A DNA stretch of 42,971 bases from Synechococcus sp. AG-670-F04 (GTDB lineage: Bacteria; Cyanobacteriota; Cyanobacteriia; PCC-6307; Cyanobiaceae), in NCBI GenBank assembly GCA_003211515.1, contig QCSN01000014.1, positions 1 through 42,971 on the forward strand. Reading direction: 5' to 3'. The translations under genes and the position numbers were made by a program. This document shows, in pieces, positions 26,806 to 36,143 of this stretch; the stretch's first letter is position 1, and the number at the start of each line of letters is the position of its first letter. The notes beneath the pieces were generated by a model. The model was not told the origin of the DNA, did no database searches, and saw only the letters and a list, made by a program, of their open reading frames with translations.

Positions 26806-28023
26806 ATGCTCAGCCTCTCGATGATCGTGCGCAACGAAGCGGCCAGGTTGGAAGCCTGCCTGGCCTCGGTCAAGGGTTTCGCCGATGAGATGGTGGTGGT
26901 GGACACCGGCTCCAGCGATGGCACGATCTCCGTCGCCGAGAGGGCAGGGGCTCGCGTGGAACGGATTGAGTGGCCCGGTGATTTCGCCCCGGCACGCAAT
27001 CGCGCTCTCGATTATCTCAACGGCGACTGGGTTCTGGTGCTCGATGCCGACGAACAACTGCGACCCGAGGTAATCCCAGACCTGCAATCTCTGATGGAGA
27101 AGCCGGATGTGCTTGTGATCAACCTGCTGCGCTATGAGGTCGGGGCCGCCATGGCGCCCTACTCAAGCGTGAGCAGGCTGTTCCGCCGCCATCCCGGGAT
27201 CAGCTGGAGCCGGCCTTATCACTCCATGATCGATGACAGCGTTCAGAAGTTGCTGACAGTCGAGCCCCAGTGGACGATCGCCGATTGCCCGGAGCCGGCG
27301 ATCATTCATGACGGCTACCGGCCGGAGCTGTTGTCCGGCACAGACAAGGCTGATCGGCTGCGCCAGGCCATGGAACGCGAACTGGAAGCCAATCCGGGGG
27401 ATCCCTACGCCAGCGCCAAGCTTGGTGGACTTCTGATCAGCGAGGGGCGCCATGACGAGGCGGTTGAGCTTTTGCGTCGCGGCCTTGAGCAGGCCGATGC
27501 ACGCAACACACCTGTGCAGGGCGCTGAACGCTTTGAACTGCTCGTTCACCTGGCCCTCGCAATCACTCCGTCCAATCCCCAAGAGGCCATCGCCCACTAT
27601 CGGGACGCGCTGGCGATCAGGCTCGATCCGCGCATCAGGATTGGGGCCCAGCTCAACCTCGCAGCCAGGCTGATGGAGCAGGGCGATCTTGAGGAAGCGA
27701 TCAACCTCACCAAAGCCGCAACCAGCGGAGCTCCAGAAGTGGCCCTCAGCTGGTACAACCTCGGCCTGATGAAGCGCCGTCGTGGTGACATCGCCGCGGC
27801 CCTCGAGGCCTACCGACGCGCCCTCAGCCTCGACCCCAGCAGTGCCGAATGCCACCAGAACTTCGCCGTTGCTCTACTGATGGGTGGTGACATCGAAGGA
27901 GCCCGAGCCGGCTTCCGCCAGGCCATCGCTTTGCTCGAAGCGCAGGGGCGTTCCAAGGACGCCAAACAGTTGCGCAGCAAGGCAGAAGCGATCGTCAAAC
28001 TCGACGCGGAGCCCATCAGTTGA
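26806..28023 (+). CDS. glycosyltransferase family 2 with TPR repeats
   Basis: A 405-aa protein. The N-terminal GT-A domain has LSLSMIVRNEAARLEACL, VVVDTGSSDGT near 31-41 and the metal motif VLDADEQL near 77-84. From about residue 190 there are TPR units, for example ASAKLGGLLISEGRHDEAVE and ALSWYNLGLMKRRRGDIAAA. Such proteins transfer sugars, often in glycan or glycoprotein pathways; the acceptor is unknown. The hemD TTG start overlaps its stop by 4 nt. Confidence 0.9.
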   Translation: MLSLSMIVRNEAARLEACLASVKGFADEMVVVDTGSSDGTISVAERAGARVERIEWPGDFAPARNRALDYLNGDWVLVLDADEQLRPEVIPDLQSLMEKPDVLVINLLRYEVGAAMAPYSSVSRLFRRHPGISWSRPYHSMIDDSVQKLLTVEPQWTIADCPEPAIIHDGYRPELLSGTDKADRLRQAMERELEANPGDPYASAKLGGLLISEGRHDEAVELLRRGLEQADARNTPVQGAERFELLVHLALAITPSNPQEAIAHYRDALAIRLDPRIRIGAQLNLAARLMEQGDLEEAINLTKAATSGAPEVALSWYNLGLMKRRRGDIAAALEAYRRALSLDPSSAECHQNFAVALLMGGDIEGARAGFRQAIALLEAQGRSKDAKQLRSKAEAIVKLDAEPIS

Positions 28024-28817
28024 CCGAGTCACTCGCCAATCGCACGGTCGTGGTGACTCGAGCGGCCGAACAGCAAGGCGAAGGCCGCAGGCTTCTGGAA
28101 CAACTCGGAGCCACGGTGCTAGACCTACCTGCTCTGGAGATCGGTCCGCCAGATCACTGGGGTCCCCTGGATGACGCGCTCACGGATCTCGAGAACTTCC
28201 ACTGGCTGGTGTTCTCCAGTGCCAACGGCGTTGAGGCTGTGGAGCGGAGGCTGCAACGGCAGAACGGGAGCCTGGCGCATCGTCCAGGCAATCTTCGGAT
28301 CGCGGCGGTGGGACGCAAAACAGCACGGATTCTGGAGGAGTTTGGGGCGGCAGCGGATTTTGTGCCCCCCCAGTTCGTCGCAGACAGCCTGATCGACAAT
28401 TTCCCAGTCTCTGGCTACGGCCTTCGCATCCTGCTGCCGAGAGTTCAGAGCGGAGGGCGCACCCTGCTGGCGGATGCTTTCGGAGAAGCGGGCGTTCGGG
28501 TGGTGGAAGTCGCCGCCTACGAATCACGATGCCCAGCCTCAATGCCTGAATCCACTGCCGCAGCACTTGCCGAACGCAAGGTTGATGCGATCGCCTTCAG
28601 CAGTGGCAAAACAGCCCTGCACACATTCCACCTGCTGCAGAAACGCTTTGGAGAGTCTTGGGAGGAGCTGCTCCGCCCAGTAAAGCTGATCTCGATCGGT
28701 CCCCAAACCAGCCGGAGCTGTCAATCCTGCTTCGGACGCATCGATGCGGAAGCCAGTCCCCACGATCTGGACGGACTGGTTGCCGCCTGCGCTCAGGCCA
28801 TGCAAACGGGGGGTTGA
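28020..28817 (+). CDS. hemD: uroporphyrinogen-III synthase
   Basis: A 265-aa HemD: TVVVTRAAEQQGEGRRLLEQ at the N-terminus, LPALEIGPPDHW, LVFSSANGVEAVERRL near 62-77, IAAVGRKTARILEEFG near 96, and IAFSSGKTALHTF and LISIGPQTSRSC near 195-235. It closes hydroxymethylbilane into uroporphyrinogen III, the branch point for heme, chlorophyll and bilins. The start is TTG 28020, overlapping the previous stop as TTGA. Its last 25 bp overlap the convergent lipoprotein gene. Confidence 0.92.
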   Translation: MTESLANRTVVVTRAAEQQGEGRRLLEQLGATVLDLPALEIGPPDHWGPLDDALTDLENFHWLVFSSANGVEAVERRLQRQNGSLAHRPGNLRIAAVGRKTARILEEFGAAADFVPPQFVADSLIDNFPVSGYGLRILLPRVQSGGRTLLADAFGEAGVRVVEVAAYESRCPASMPESTAAALAERKVDAIAFSSGKTALHTFHLLQKRFGESWEELLRPVKLISIGPQTSRSCQSCFGRIDAEASPHDLDGLVAACAQAMQTGG

Positions 28818-29338
28818 GGTTTGCCGTCCTGCGCAAGGCTGATGCAACCACGCTGCACATCAATCGCCAGGACGGACCAGCCCTGAGGCAACACCGGTTT
28901 GCTATCGGGCGAACAGCGACCATCGGCACTCACGCAAAGCACTCCCGATGTGGTGGGCAGCACCACCAAGGCCCTGTCCTGACCCCCGACCTGCATCACT
29001 CCGGTGAGCAGCAGATCAGCGGCTGGATCCAGACCAGGTTCAGCAGGTTCCTCCCCATTCCCAAGAGCGTCCTGGCCCTGATCCACCTGCTCCGCAGCAG
29101 GGATCGGCAAGGGCTCGAAGGGATCACGACGGCCTCCAGGAGCCGCCTCCTGAACCTGCTCCACGGTGGGCAGAGGCGAAAGGCCGATGTTCGGCACGGC
29201 CATGCTGTTGGTCGGTGGTGCGTCCGGCGGCAGCTCCGGTTCCGCCACTGGGAGGGTGAGGTCAGGATCCGGTTCACCCCCGACGAACGGAAGGCTCCCC
29301 CCGCATCCGGAGAGAGTCATGCTCAAGATCATCAGCAC
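28793..29338 (-). CDS. lipoprotein with PilP/GspC-like C-terminal region
   Basis: About 181 aa. A short hydrophobic start (LMILSMTLSGC) carries a lipobox LSGC, so the mature protein is likely lipid-anchored. A Pro/Glu-rich linker follows. Then RRDPFEPLPIP and a small beta domain, LLLTGVMQVGGQDRALVVLPTTSG and VLPQGWSVLAIDVQRGCISL, resemble the xDPF...L-x-G-x-M pattern of type IV pilus PilP or type II secretion GspC. The link to pili is inference. GTG 29338 with AAGG upstream is preferred; an upstream ATG (29398) would overlap the SRPBCC gene and remove the clean lipoprotein signal. Confidence 0.65.
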   Translation of the reverse strand: MLMILSMTLSGCGGSLPFVGGEPDPDLTLPVAEPELPPDAPPTNSMAVPNIGLSPLPTVEQVQEAAPGGRRDPFEPLPIPAAEQVDQGQDALGNGEEPAEPGLDPAADLLLTGVMQVGGQDRALVVLPTTSGVLCVSADGRCSPDSKPVLPQGWSVLAIDVQRGCISLAQDGKPQPPVCMA

Positions 29339-29360
29339 GGTGAGTGGCCTTGCTGATGCC

Positions 29361-29798
29361 TCAGCCGCCGGCTTCCACCAGGTCCCGGAAACGGTCAAGG
29401 TTCGCCTGAAGCTCCTTCGTCACAATTCCACCCAGGATGCTTGGCTCCATCAATGGTGCCAAGACCCCAGGCAATTCATAGGTCACGCTGAGCTTTACCG
29501 TCGTCCGATCCGGGGAGTCGGGATAGAAGCGCACAGCGCCTTTGGTGGGCAGTCCACCAACCGATTCCCAATGCAGCTGTTGCGCCTCAACGCGCCTGGT
29601 GATCCGAGCCTTCCAATGGAAACGGAAGCCCTGGGCGGCAAGGGTCCAATCGGTGAGATCGGGATCATCCAAGGTTTTGACGGACTCGATCCAACGCATC
29701 CAGCGCGGCATCGCTTCCAGATCGCTCCAGACCTTCCAGACCTGATCGGCGGATGCCTTCACCTCCGTCGTCACCGAGTGCTCAAGCCAACGTCCCAT
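29361..29798 (-). CDS. SRPBCC (START/cyclase-dehydrase) family protein
   Basis: A 145-aa protein with one helix-grip hydrophobic-ligand fold: VTTEVKASADQVWKVWSDLE, MPRWMRWIESVKTLDD, WKARITRRVEAQQLHWES, GAVRFYPDSPDRTTVKLSVTYELPG. These proteins bind lipids or polyketides. It starts 2 bp after the stop of zeta-carotene desaturase, so a role with carotenoids or membranes is suggested by context, not shown. ATG 29798. The lipoprotein gene follows 22 bp later. Confidence 0.85.
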   Translation of the reverse strand: MGRWLEHSVTTEVKASADQVWKVWSDLEAMPRWMRWIESVKTLDDPDLTDWTLAAQGFRFHWKARITRRVEAQQLHWESVGGLPTKGAVRFYPDSPDRTTVKLSVTYELPGVLAPLMEPSILGGIVTKELQANLDRFRDLVEAGG

Positions 29799-29800
29799 CG

Positions 29801-31267
29801 TCAGGCCACCGCTGCGTTTGTGGCCAACTGGGCCGGCTGATCCAGGATCGCGGCTGCCGCAAGGTGCCCGCTCATCGTGGCTCCCTCCATCGAATCGATG
29901 TAGTCCTGCCGGGTGTAACTTCCAGCCAAATAGAAATTCGCAATCGGTGTGCGCTGTGCAGGCCGGTAAGGCTCCATACCAGGGGCCTCTCGATACAACG
30001 ACTGGGCCAGCTTCACCACGTTGCTCCAGATCAGGGTGAGGTTGGAGGCCGAGGGGAACAGCTCCCTGACCTGACGATCGGTGTGGGCCACGATCGCATC
30101 CACAGATTTGGGGATCCAGGGATCTCCTGGGGTAAGCACACACTGGAGCAGAGATCCCTCTCCCTCCTTGCGGTAATCCTCCGGACTGGCCAAGGCCAGG
30201 TCTGCAAAACAACTGAAATCGGCATCAGCTGTGTAGAGGAGATTGTTAAGACCAACCGGATTGGTCACATCCCGACGACGGGCTTCGTGGGCCTCCCCGA
30301 GTTCCGTGACCCAGCCGTCGTACCGCAATTGCACAGTGGCGACAGGCACCGCTTCCAGTTGATGGATGGCGTCGAACTGGGGGAAGCGGCGCCACGCTTC
30401 CGGCAGCAGCCGTTGAATACCAGGGACGTCGCAGGCTGCCAGGTAGGCATCGGCCTCCACACACACATCGCCATCGGGAGTACCCAGCTGCAGCCCTGTA
30501 ACTTCCGGTTGGTCAGCGTCGCTGTAGTCCACCTGTTTCACCCGATGGCGGAGATGGAGCTTGCCGCCGCGCTGTTGGATGTAATCGAGGATCGGGCCAG
30601 TGAGCCAACGGTGGGGAGAGCCCTTCAGCAGATTGAGTTTGGAGGCCTCCGTCTTGGCCGCGAACATCATGAAGATCGTGAGCATGCAACGGGCTGAGAT
30701 CGCTTCGCAATCGATGAACCCCAAGGCATAGGCAATCGGATTCCACATGCGACGAATGCTCTCCGGACTGCCGCCATGGCCGACGAACCAGTCCTTGAAA
30801 CTCAAGGAATCCAAGGCTCGGATCGTGCGCATCGCTCCCTCGTAATCAACCAGGCCCCGCACGATCGGACTGGTTCCCAGGGCAAGAGCGTTGCGCAGTT
30901 TGTCGATCCAGCCGAGCTGGGGGGTTGTGAAAAAAGCCTTGAGGCCGTTGAACGGTGCGCCGATCGGGAAACGGAAATCCAACTCACGCAGATCTCCCCC
31001 CTGGTTCACGAACAGGTGGGTGTGATCCTTCGGCAGCAGGTTCTCAAACGCTCCAACCTTGCGCATTAATGCGAAGAGGTTCGCGTAGTTGAAGAAGAAG
31101 ACATGCAATCCCATCTCGATGTGATTGCCACCGTCATCCACCCAGCTACCCACCTTGCCCCCCATGAACGGCCTGGCCTCGTAGAGATTCACTTCATGGC
31201 CGGCATCGACAAGGTCCACCGCAGCGGACAGGCCGGCGAGACCGGAACCGACAATCGCGACCCGCAC
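29801..31267 (-). CDS. zds: 9,9'-di-cis-zeta-carotene desaturase
   Basis: A 488-aa plant-type (CrtQ/ZDS) desaturase that converts zeta-carotene through neurosporene to lycopene. FAD motif [20 protein letters not shown] at residues 2-21. Family blocks: [77 protein letters not shown]-like sequence near 335, and the C-terminal [20 protein letters not shown]. One small oddity: the usual GC after HVFF reads FN here. First gene of the zds-SRPBCC-lipoprotein unit; divergent from the IscA-type gene (56 bp). Confidence 0.95.
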   Translation of the reverse strand: MRVAIVGSGLAGLSAAVDLVDAGHEVNLYEARPFMGGKVGSWVDDGGNHIEMGLHVFFFNYANLFALMRKVGAFENLLPKDHTHLFVNQGGDLRELDFRFPIGAPFNGLKAFFTTPQLGWIDKLRNALALGTSPIVRGLVDYEGAMRTIRALDSLSFKDWFVGHGGSPESIRRMWNPIAYALGFIDCEAISARCMLTIFMMFAAKTEASKLNLLKGSPHRWLTGPILDYIQQRGGKLHLRHRVKQVDYSDADQPEVTGLQLGTPDGDVCVEADAYLAACDVPGIQRLLPEAWRRFPQFDAIHQLEAVPVATVQLRYDGWVTELGEAHEARRRDVTNPVGLNNLLYTADADFSCFADLALASPEDYRKEGEGSLLQCVLTPGDPWIPKSVDAIVAHTDRQVRELFPSASNLTLIWSNVVKLAQSLYREAPGMEPYRPAQRTPIANFYLAGSYTRQDYIDSMEGATMSGHLAAAAILDQPAQLATNAAVA

Positions 31268-31323
31268 CTTCTGAACCCAACTAGGGGAGACTCTATGAAT
31301 CAGGCTTCATAAACTGAGGCCAA

Positions 31324-31731
31324 ATGATCGCGGCGTCGATGACCAGCACTTCCACGAACGCGCCAACGCACACCGCCCGGGACGGCAAAGGGATCCTGAT
31401 CACCGCTCCGGCGATGCAACAACTGGCCAAACTCTGCGGAGAACAGGGGAACAACCAGGTGCTCCGGGTCGGTGTGCGATCAGGAGGCTGCAGCGGCATG
31501 AGCTACACCATGGATTTCGTGCCGGCCACCGACACCCTCGACGACGACGAGACCTATGAGTACATCACCCCGGAAGGCAACAGTTTTCGCGTGATCTGCG
31601 ATCCCAAAAGCTTGCTTTACATCTACGGGATGCAGCTGGATTTCAGTACAGCCCTGATCGGCGGGGGATTTAACTTCACCAACCCCAACGCCACGCAGAC
31701 CTGTGGATGTGGCAGCTCCTTCGCGGTCTGA
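31324..31731 (+). CDS. Fe-S cluster assembly A-type carrier (IscA/SufA/ErpA family)
   Basis: A 135-aa protein with the three conserved cysteines: GGCSGMSYTMDFV near 55-67 and TCGCGSSF near the C-terminus, with VLRVGVRSGG before the first. A-type carriers accept and deliver Fe-S clusters, which matters for photosystem I and ferredoxins. The first 25 or so residues are Thr/Ser/Ala-rich and unconserved; ATG 31339 is an alternative start. A TPR gene follows 43 bp downstream. Confidence 0.93.
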   Translation: MIAASMTSTSTNAPTHTARDGKGILITAPAMQQLAKLCGEQGNNQVLRVGVRSGGCSGMSYTMDFVPATDTLDDDETYEYITPEGNSFRVICDPKSLLYIYGMQLDFSTALIGGGFNFTNPNATQTCGCGSSFAV

Positions 31732-31774
31732 ACCGCATGGGAGTCTGAAGGGCCCGTCACCCGCCACAGCCTCG

Positions 31775-32194
31775 ATGGAGTCCAGCCAGGAGAATCTGTT
31801 CGACGAAGCCATGGCCCGATATCAGGCCGGAGCTGCTGCGGAGGAAATTCTTCCAACGTTTCTCAGCATCACCGAAGCCGCTCCACGTCAGTCCGCGGGG
31901 TGGACCTGCCTTTCGTGGCTGCAGCTCTTGTGCGATCAGCCGGAGGACGCCCTTCGCTCCGCACGTTTCGCCGTCAAGCTCAACGGACAGGACCCACAAG
32001 CGCGCATCAATCTCAGCCTGGCTCTGCTCGAAACCCAATCAAAAGGCGTGCGCGATCAAATCCAGGTGGTGCAGAAAGTGATGGCTTTTGCGCCGGAGAT
32101 GACCAAGGATCTTCAAACATCGATCGAGGATGGCCTGAAGCGCAAGCCGGATTGGAAAGCACTCCAAAAAGTTAAAGCCTGGCTTGATCTCTGA
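31775..32194 (+). CDS. TPR-like helical repeat protein
   Basis: A 139-aa protein, helical throughout, with TPR character: LFDEAMARYQAGAAAEEILP, AGWTCLSWLQLLCDQPEDALRSARFAVKLNGQDPQARINLSLALL. It ends in a basic segment. Probably a scaffold; the partner is unknown. The frame is open from 31703 inside the Fe-S gene, but TPR similarity begins at ATG 31775. Likely co-transcribed with the IscA-type gene. Confidence 0.75.
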   Translation: MESSQENLFDEAMARYQAGAAAEEILPTFLSITEAAPRQSAGWTCLSWLQLLCDQPEDALRSARFAVKLNGQDPQARINLSLALLETQSKGVRDQIQVVQKVMAFAPEMTKDLQTSIEDGLKRKPDWKALQKVKAWLDL

Positions 32195-32492
32195 AACAAA
32201 AACCGCCATCACAGGGGAGCAAAACATCTTCCTCACAAAGAGCAAAAACAGGACTGGGTCTTCGGAGTTCCAACCGTCTTGTCCTGACCTAAAAGCATCA
32301 TTTCTGAGCCTGAATGAGAACAGATCCAACCCCACCAGACGATGGCCGCAAACAGGTTGAGTGGTGTTGTCGCTCAGCAACACCACTTGATGTCGTCCAC
32401 GCGTGGGCCGGCGGAACGTTGAATGGGGCAGGTGTTGGTCCCGCGTTGCCAATGCCACGGCATTCCTGATCCCTTCCAATTCAATGTGGTGA
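32195..32492. other. intergenic region with a strong hairpin
   Basis: Nearly 300 bp with no gene. Its one clear element is AGTGGTGTTG (32360-32369) pairing perfectly with CAACACCACT (32378-32387) around an 8-nt loop. No T-run is adjacent, so terminator function is uncertain. A small RNA or processing element is possible. Confidence 0.45.
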
Positions 32493-33671
32493 ATGGCCCG
32501 GATTCTGTTACTCAGCAATGGTCATGGCGAAGACCTCTCTGGCTCATTGCTGGGACAGGAACTGCGTGACCTCGGCCATGACGTGCAGGCCCTCCCCTTC
32601 GCCGGCTTAGGACGCCCCTACCTGCAGGCCAAGCTTCCCTTGCTTGGCCGTAGCCATGAATTCAGCACGGGGGGGATCGGCTACACCAGCTTGAAGGGGC
32701 GCCTCACCGAATTGCTCCAAGGGCAGATCTTCTACTTGTTCCGTCGACTGATTCGACTGTTACGCCATGCCGATCGCTTCGATCTGATCGTGGTGGTGGG
32801 GGATGTGATTCCAGTGATCGCCGCCTGGTTGAGCCATCGTCCGGTGGCGACCTACCTGGTTGCCTACTCAAGCCACTACGAGGGACGACTGCGCCTGCCC
32901 TGGCCCTGCAGCACCCTGCTGTCGAGCCAGCGGTTCCGGGCTGTGTTCAGCCGCGATCAGCTCACTGCAGACGACCTGAGTAAGCAGCTGCAACGAGCGG
33001 TGGTTTTCCTCGGCAATCCGTTCATGGACCCGGTGCTCCAGCCGGCGCCACCCCTGCCGCCGGTCCAATCCCGCATCGGACTGTTACCCGGCAGCCGCCG
33101 TCCAGAACTGGAGAACAACCTGCGACTGTTGCTGGCCGTGGTGGAACGCCTGAGCGCTGCTCCGGACTTGAGCCTGGATCTAGCCCTGGTGCCCAGCCTC
33201 AGCGATCCTGAACTGGAGGCATGGGCGGCCCGTGGCGAATGGCGGTTCGCAGGCAGCAAACTCAAACACCCAACAGGCCTGAGCGTTCACGTTCACCGCG
33301 GGGCCTTTCAGGCGGTGCTCCAAGCCAGCGATCTGTTGATCTGCATGGCGGGCACTGCTGCGGAGCAGGCGGTGGGGCTGGCTCGCCCAGTGCTGCAACT
33401 GCCGGGGCATGGTCCGCAATTCACTGCGGCCTTCGCTGAAGCCCAGCGCCGCTTGCTGGGGCCAACGGTGTTCTGCGCCGAGGGAGAAGCCGGCAGCGAC
33501 GACAACCTCAACCGCTCAGCCAGTCTCGCCCTCCAGTTGCTGGAGCGGAGCCGAACGGACCATGCTCTGACGCAGCAATGCCGGCTCGAGGCACAGCGAC
33601 GTCTTGGCAGCAGCGGCGGTGGACGGAGAATGGCGGATGCCATCTCCGCCGTCGCGCACGGGTCTGAATGA
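32493..33671 (+). CDS. lipid-A-disaccharide synthase-related glycosyltransferase (TIGR03492 type)
   Basis: A 392-aa GT-B-like protein: ILLLSNGHGEDLSGSLLGQE at the N-terminus, LIVVVGDVIPVIAAWLS near 99, FLGNPFMDPVL and IGLLPGSRRPELENNLRLLL near 190-215, and CMAGTAAEQAVGLARPVLQLPGHGPQF near 285-311. It resembles LpxB but belongs to the cyanobacterial related family, so its donor and acceptor may differ from lipid A disaccharide. The start is ATG 32493. It overlaps the next gene by 4 nt. Confidence 0.88.
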   Translation: MARILLLSNGHGEDLSGSLLGQELRDLGHDVQALPFAGLGRPYLQAKLPLLGRSHEFSTGGIGYTSLKGRLTELLQGQIFYLFRRLIRLLRHADRFDLIVVVGDVIPVIAAWLSHRPVATYLVAYSSHYEGRLRLPWPCSTLLSSQRFRAVFSRDQLTADDLSKQLQRAVVFLGNPFMDPVLQPAPPLPPVQSRIGLLPGSRRPELENNLRLLLAVVERLSAAPDLSLDLALVPSLSDPELEAWAARGEWRFAGSKLKHPTGLSVHVHRGAFQAVLQASDLLICMAGTAAEQAVGLARPVLQLPGHGPQFTAAFAEAQRRLLGPTVFCAEGEAGSDDNLNRSASLALQLLERSRTDHALTQQCRLEAQRRLGSSGGGRRMADAISAVAHGSE

Positions 33672-33943
33672 TGACCGCCCCCACAGAACCAACCTGGAAG
33701 CGCTGGCTGGATCGCCTCCTGATGCTCAACGTGCTGGTGGTGTTTCTGGGAGCTGGATTCTTCGGGGTTGCCGTGATGGCCCAGTCCCAAGGGCAGAATC
33801 AGCCGATGGATCTGTTCCAGCAGCTCTGGCAGCCCCTGTTCACACCTGCGATCAGCCTGCTGATCATGGCGGCCCTGCTCAGCGGAATCCTCAGCTGGTG
33901 GCAGCGGCGAGTGCAGCGGTCAGATCGGGGTAGCGAAAGCTGA
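33668..33943 (+). CDS. small two-helix membrane protein
   Basis: A 91-aa protein with two hydrophobic segments (LMLNVLVVFLGAGFFGVAVM and ISLLIMAALLSGILSWW) and a basic tail. No family recognised. ATG 33668 overlaps the stop of the LpxB-like gene (ATGA), so the two are translationally coupled and may act together at the membrane. Its 3' end overlaps the convergent TIGR01777 gene by 53 bp. Confidence 0.7.
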   Translation: MMTAPTEPTWKRWLDRLLMLNVLVVFLGAGFFGVAVMAQSQGQNQPMDLFQQLWQPLFTPAISLLIMAALLSGILSWWQRRVQRSDRGSES

Positions 33944-34820
33944 AACCCAGCGACTGGAGACGCTCGGATTCAACGTGTTGCCCCTCGAGCACCACCTGAG
34001 CACCATCGCCGAGCATCACCTGCAGCACAGGAGCCGGAACCGGCAGCAAGCTCGGGCGGCCCAGGGTGCGGCCCAGAGCGCGCGAAAAATCAGCCATCGT
34101 CACCGGCTGCGGGGCCACTGCATTGACCACACCAAACAAAGCTGGATCATCGAGGGCTTTCTGGATCAGGGCGCAGAGATCACTGCGATGAATCCAGCTC
34201 ATCCATTGCTGACCGGTGCCGATCGGCCCTCCGAAGCCCGTTCTGAACACGGGAAGCATCTTGCCGAGCGCGCCACCGTCTGCGGCAAGAACGATCCCGA
34301 TCCGCACGGTGAGCTGCCGGGTTGCGGGAGGTACGGCAGCAGCTGCTGTTTCCCAGCGTTGACAGAGCGAAGCCAAAAAATCGTCGCCCGCAGGGCTTGA
34401 TTCAACGAAACGAGCCGATGCACTGCTGCCGTAGTACCCCACCGCCGATGCGTTGATGAGCACCGCGGGGGGCGTGGGCGAAGCGCTGATCGCATCGACA
34501 AGAAATTGTGTGCTGTCCAGCCGGCTGCTTTCGAGTTGTTGCCTGTGACTGGGCGTCCAACGCTTCTCGGCGATTGGTTCGCCCGCGAGATTCACCACTC
34601 CTTCTGCCTGCTCAACCGCCTCCTTCAGGTCTTGCACCTGCCAGGACTGGGGGCGGGACGGATCTAACTGCAGCCACGTGAGCTGACCAGCGGATCGTTC
34701 AGCGTCATATCCCCGCGGAAGACGGCGGCTCACAACAGTGAGCTGATGATCTGCCTCCAGGAGCAGGGGGATCAGTTCGCGACCGACAAAACCGGTGCAA
34801 CCGAGAAGTAGCAGGCGCAT
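33891..34820 (-). CDS. TIGR01777 family NAD(P)-dependent epimerase-like protein
   Basis: A 309-aa extended-SDR protein: LLLGCTGFVGRELIPLLLE (Rossmann motif), VVNLAGEPIAEKRWTPSHRQ near 75-94, LINASAVGYYGSS near 120, RIGIVLAADGGALGKMLP and WIHRSDLCALIQKAL near 203-217, and a C-terminal LGDGAQVVLEGQHVESERL. This is the YfcH/SulA-like family, present in many bacteria and chloroplasts and implicated in division or redox; the reaction is unknown. Confidence 0.9.
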   Translation of the reverse strand: MRLLLLGCTGFVGRELIPLLLEADHQLTVVSRRLPRGYDAERSAGQLTWLQLDPSRPQSWQVQDLKEAVEQAEGVVNLAGEPIAEKRWTPSHRQQLESSRLDSTQFLVDAISASPTPPAVLINASAVGYYGSSASARFVESSPAGDDFLASLCQRWETAAAAVPPATRQLTVRIGIVLAADGGALGKMLPVFRTGFGGPIGTGQQWMSWIHRSDLCALIQKALDDPALFGVVNAVAPQPVTMADFSRALGRTLGRPSLLPVPAPVLQVMLGDGAQVVLEGQHVESERLQSLGFSFRYPDLTAALAAATS

Positions 34821-34861
34821 CGACGCTTGGACTGTTCTGTTCGGCGAGGAGGCTAGGAGGA

Positions 34862-36085
34862 CTAAGGCTCCTGCGGCTCCGTCACCACCCCGAGCCGATG
34901 GGCGATCGGGACCAGCGCAAATCCCTGAATGACAAGTCCCAGGAGAACCACCGACAACGCCAACGGTGGCATCAGCTTTCCCCAGCTGGCCGGTGAGTTC
35001 CAGGCCTGAATCGCCATGGCAATCGGCACTGCACCCCGCAGCCCGGTCCAGCAGATAAAACCTCGTTCACCCGCTGTGAAATTTGATCTCAACAGGAGCA
35101 GCTGCACCATCAGCCAGCGCACCAGCTGCATCGCGGCAAAGATCGCCAAAGCCCAGCCGCCGGCCCGCACCACACCCGCCGGCTCCACCACCAGTCCAAG
35201 GCAAAGGAAGAGCATCAGTTCCGCCATTTTCGCGAAACTGGAGTGGGCCTCCTCCAGAACACGCTGATCGGCTGCATTGCCATTACCAAGCACCAGCCCA
35301 GCCACATAAGCCGCCAGCAGTGGGCTACCCCCCATCAGTGTGGTGCCACCGGAGAGCACCAACAGCAACGCCAGGCTCACCACCGGCAGCATCGAGCCGC
35401 GGGTGAGGGAGGTGCGGCCCATCAGCAGCTGGGAGATCACGCTGCCGCCAATAAATCCGAGCAACCCACCCAGCAGGAACTGGCGCACCACATCGGTGAC
35501 CAGTTCAGCCGTGGCCAAACCTTCTCCACCGGCAAGGGCGAGGGCGAGCCCCGCAAGCACCACCGCCATCGGATCGTTGATGGTGGATTCCATCTCGATC
35601 AGATCCAGCACCTTCTCTGGCATCCGCCCCGCCAGGGGGCGAAGCAGCGAGAGGGCAGCCGAGGCATCGGTGCTGCTGAACATCGCGCCAACAAACAGAA
35701 CCTGGGCCATCAGCGCCGGCTGCCAGCCACCCTCGAGTTGCAGCATCGCGATCCCGAACAGGGTGAGCATCGCTGCGGTGATCAACACCCCGAACGTCGC
35801 CAAACGCGCCGCTGATTGCACCACCGCTTTCATGCGGCTCCAGTTCGTTGTGAGCCCCCCGAAGAACAGAACCAGCACCAACGCTGCCTGGGTGATGTTG
35901 TTGGCCCGGGTCAGCGAGAGCAGCGGTTCACCGACTGACCGCATGTCGTTCTCAACCAGCAGCCCCAGGGCCAGCACCAAAAGGATGCCGGGCAGTTTGA
36001 TCCGATCGGCGAGGTCGTCGAGCAGCACCGCTGCCAGCAGCAGGCCACCAAAGGCCATCAAATAGAGGGCTACGGGCTGCTCCAC
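34862..36085 (-). CDS. cation:proton antiporter, CPA1/NhaP2-like
   Basis: A 407-aa protein with about twelve membrane segments. SSTDASAALSLLRPLAGRMP near 135 and DLIEMESTINDPMAVVLAGL near 160 match the ion-binding core of NhaP2/CvrA K+/H+ or Na+/H+ antiporters. The C-terminal cytosolic domains of long NhaP2 are absent. GTG 36085 is the start. It is divergent from ndhO, with a 58-bp gap. In a marine organism a role in Na+/K+ and pH balance is expected. Confidence 0.9.
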   Translation of the reverse strand: MEQPVALYLMAFGGLLLAAVLLDDLADRIKLPGILLVLALGLLVENDMRSVGEPLLSLTRANNITQAALVLVLFFGGLTTNWSRMKAVVQSAARLATFGVLITAAMLTLFGIAMLQLEGGWQPALMAQVLFVGAMFSSTDASAALSLLRPLAGRMPEKVLDLIEMESTINDPMAVVLAGLALALAGGEGLATAELVTDVVRQFLLGGLLGFIGGSVISQLLMGRTSLTRGSMLPVVSLALLLVLSGGTTLMGGSPLLAAYVAGLVLGNGNAADQRVLEEAHSSFAKMAELMLFLCLGLVVEPAGVVRAGGWALAIFAAMQLVRWLMVQLLLLRSNFTAGERGFICWTGLRGAVPIAMAIQAWNSPASWGKLMPPLALSVVLLGLVIQGFALVPIAHRLGVVTEPQEP

Positions 36086-36143
36086 AAACGAGCGAAAAGG
36101 ATGGCGTGCAGGTCCTAGCCTGCATCAGCGTTCCCAACCCGTC

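Noticed and set aside
32220-32245. CTTCCTCACA resembling the Yfr1 small RNA core
   Set aside because: Only a short match; the flanking Yfr1 stems are missing and the gene context differs from the known Yfr1 locus.
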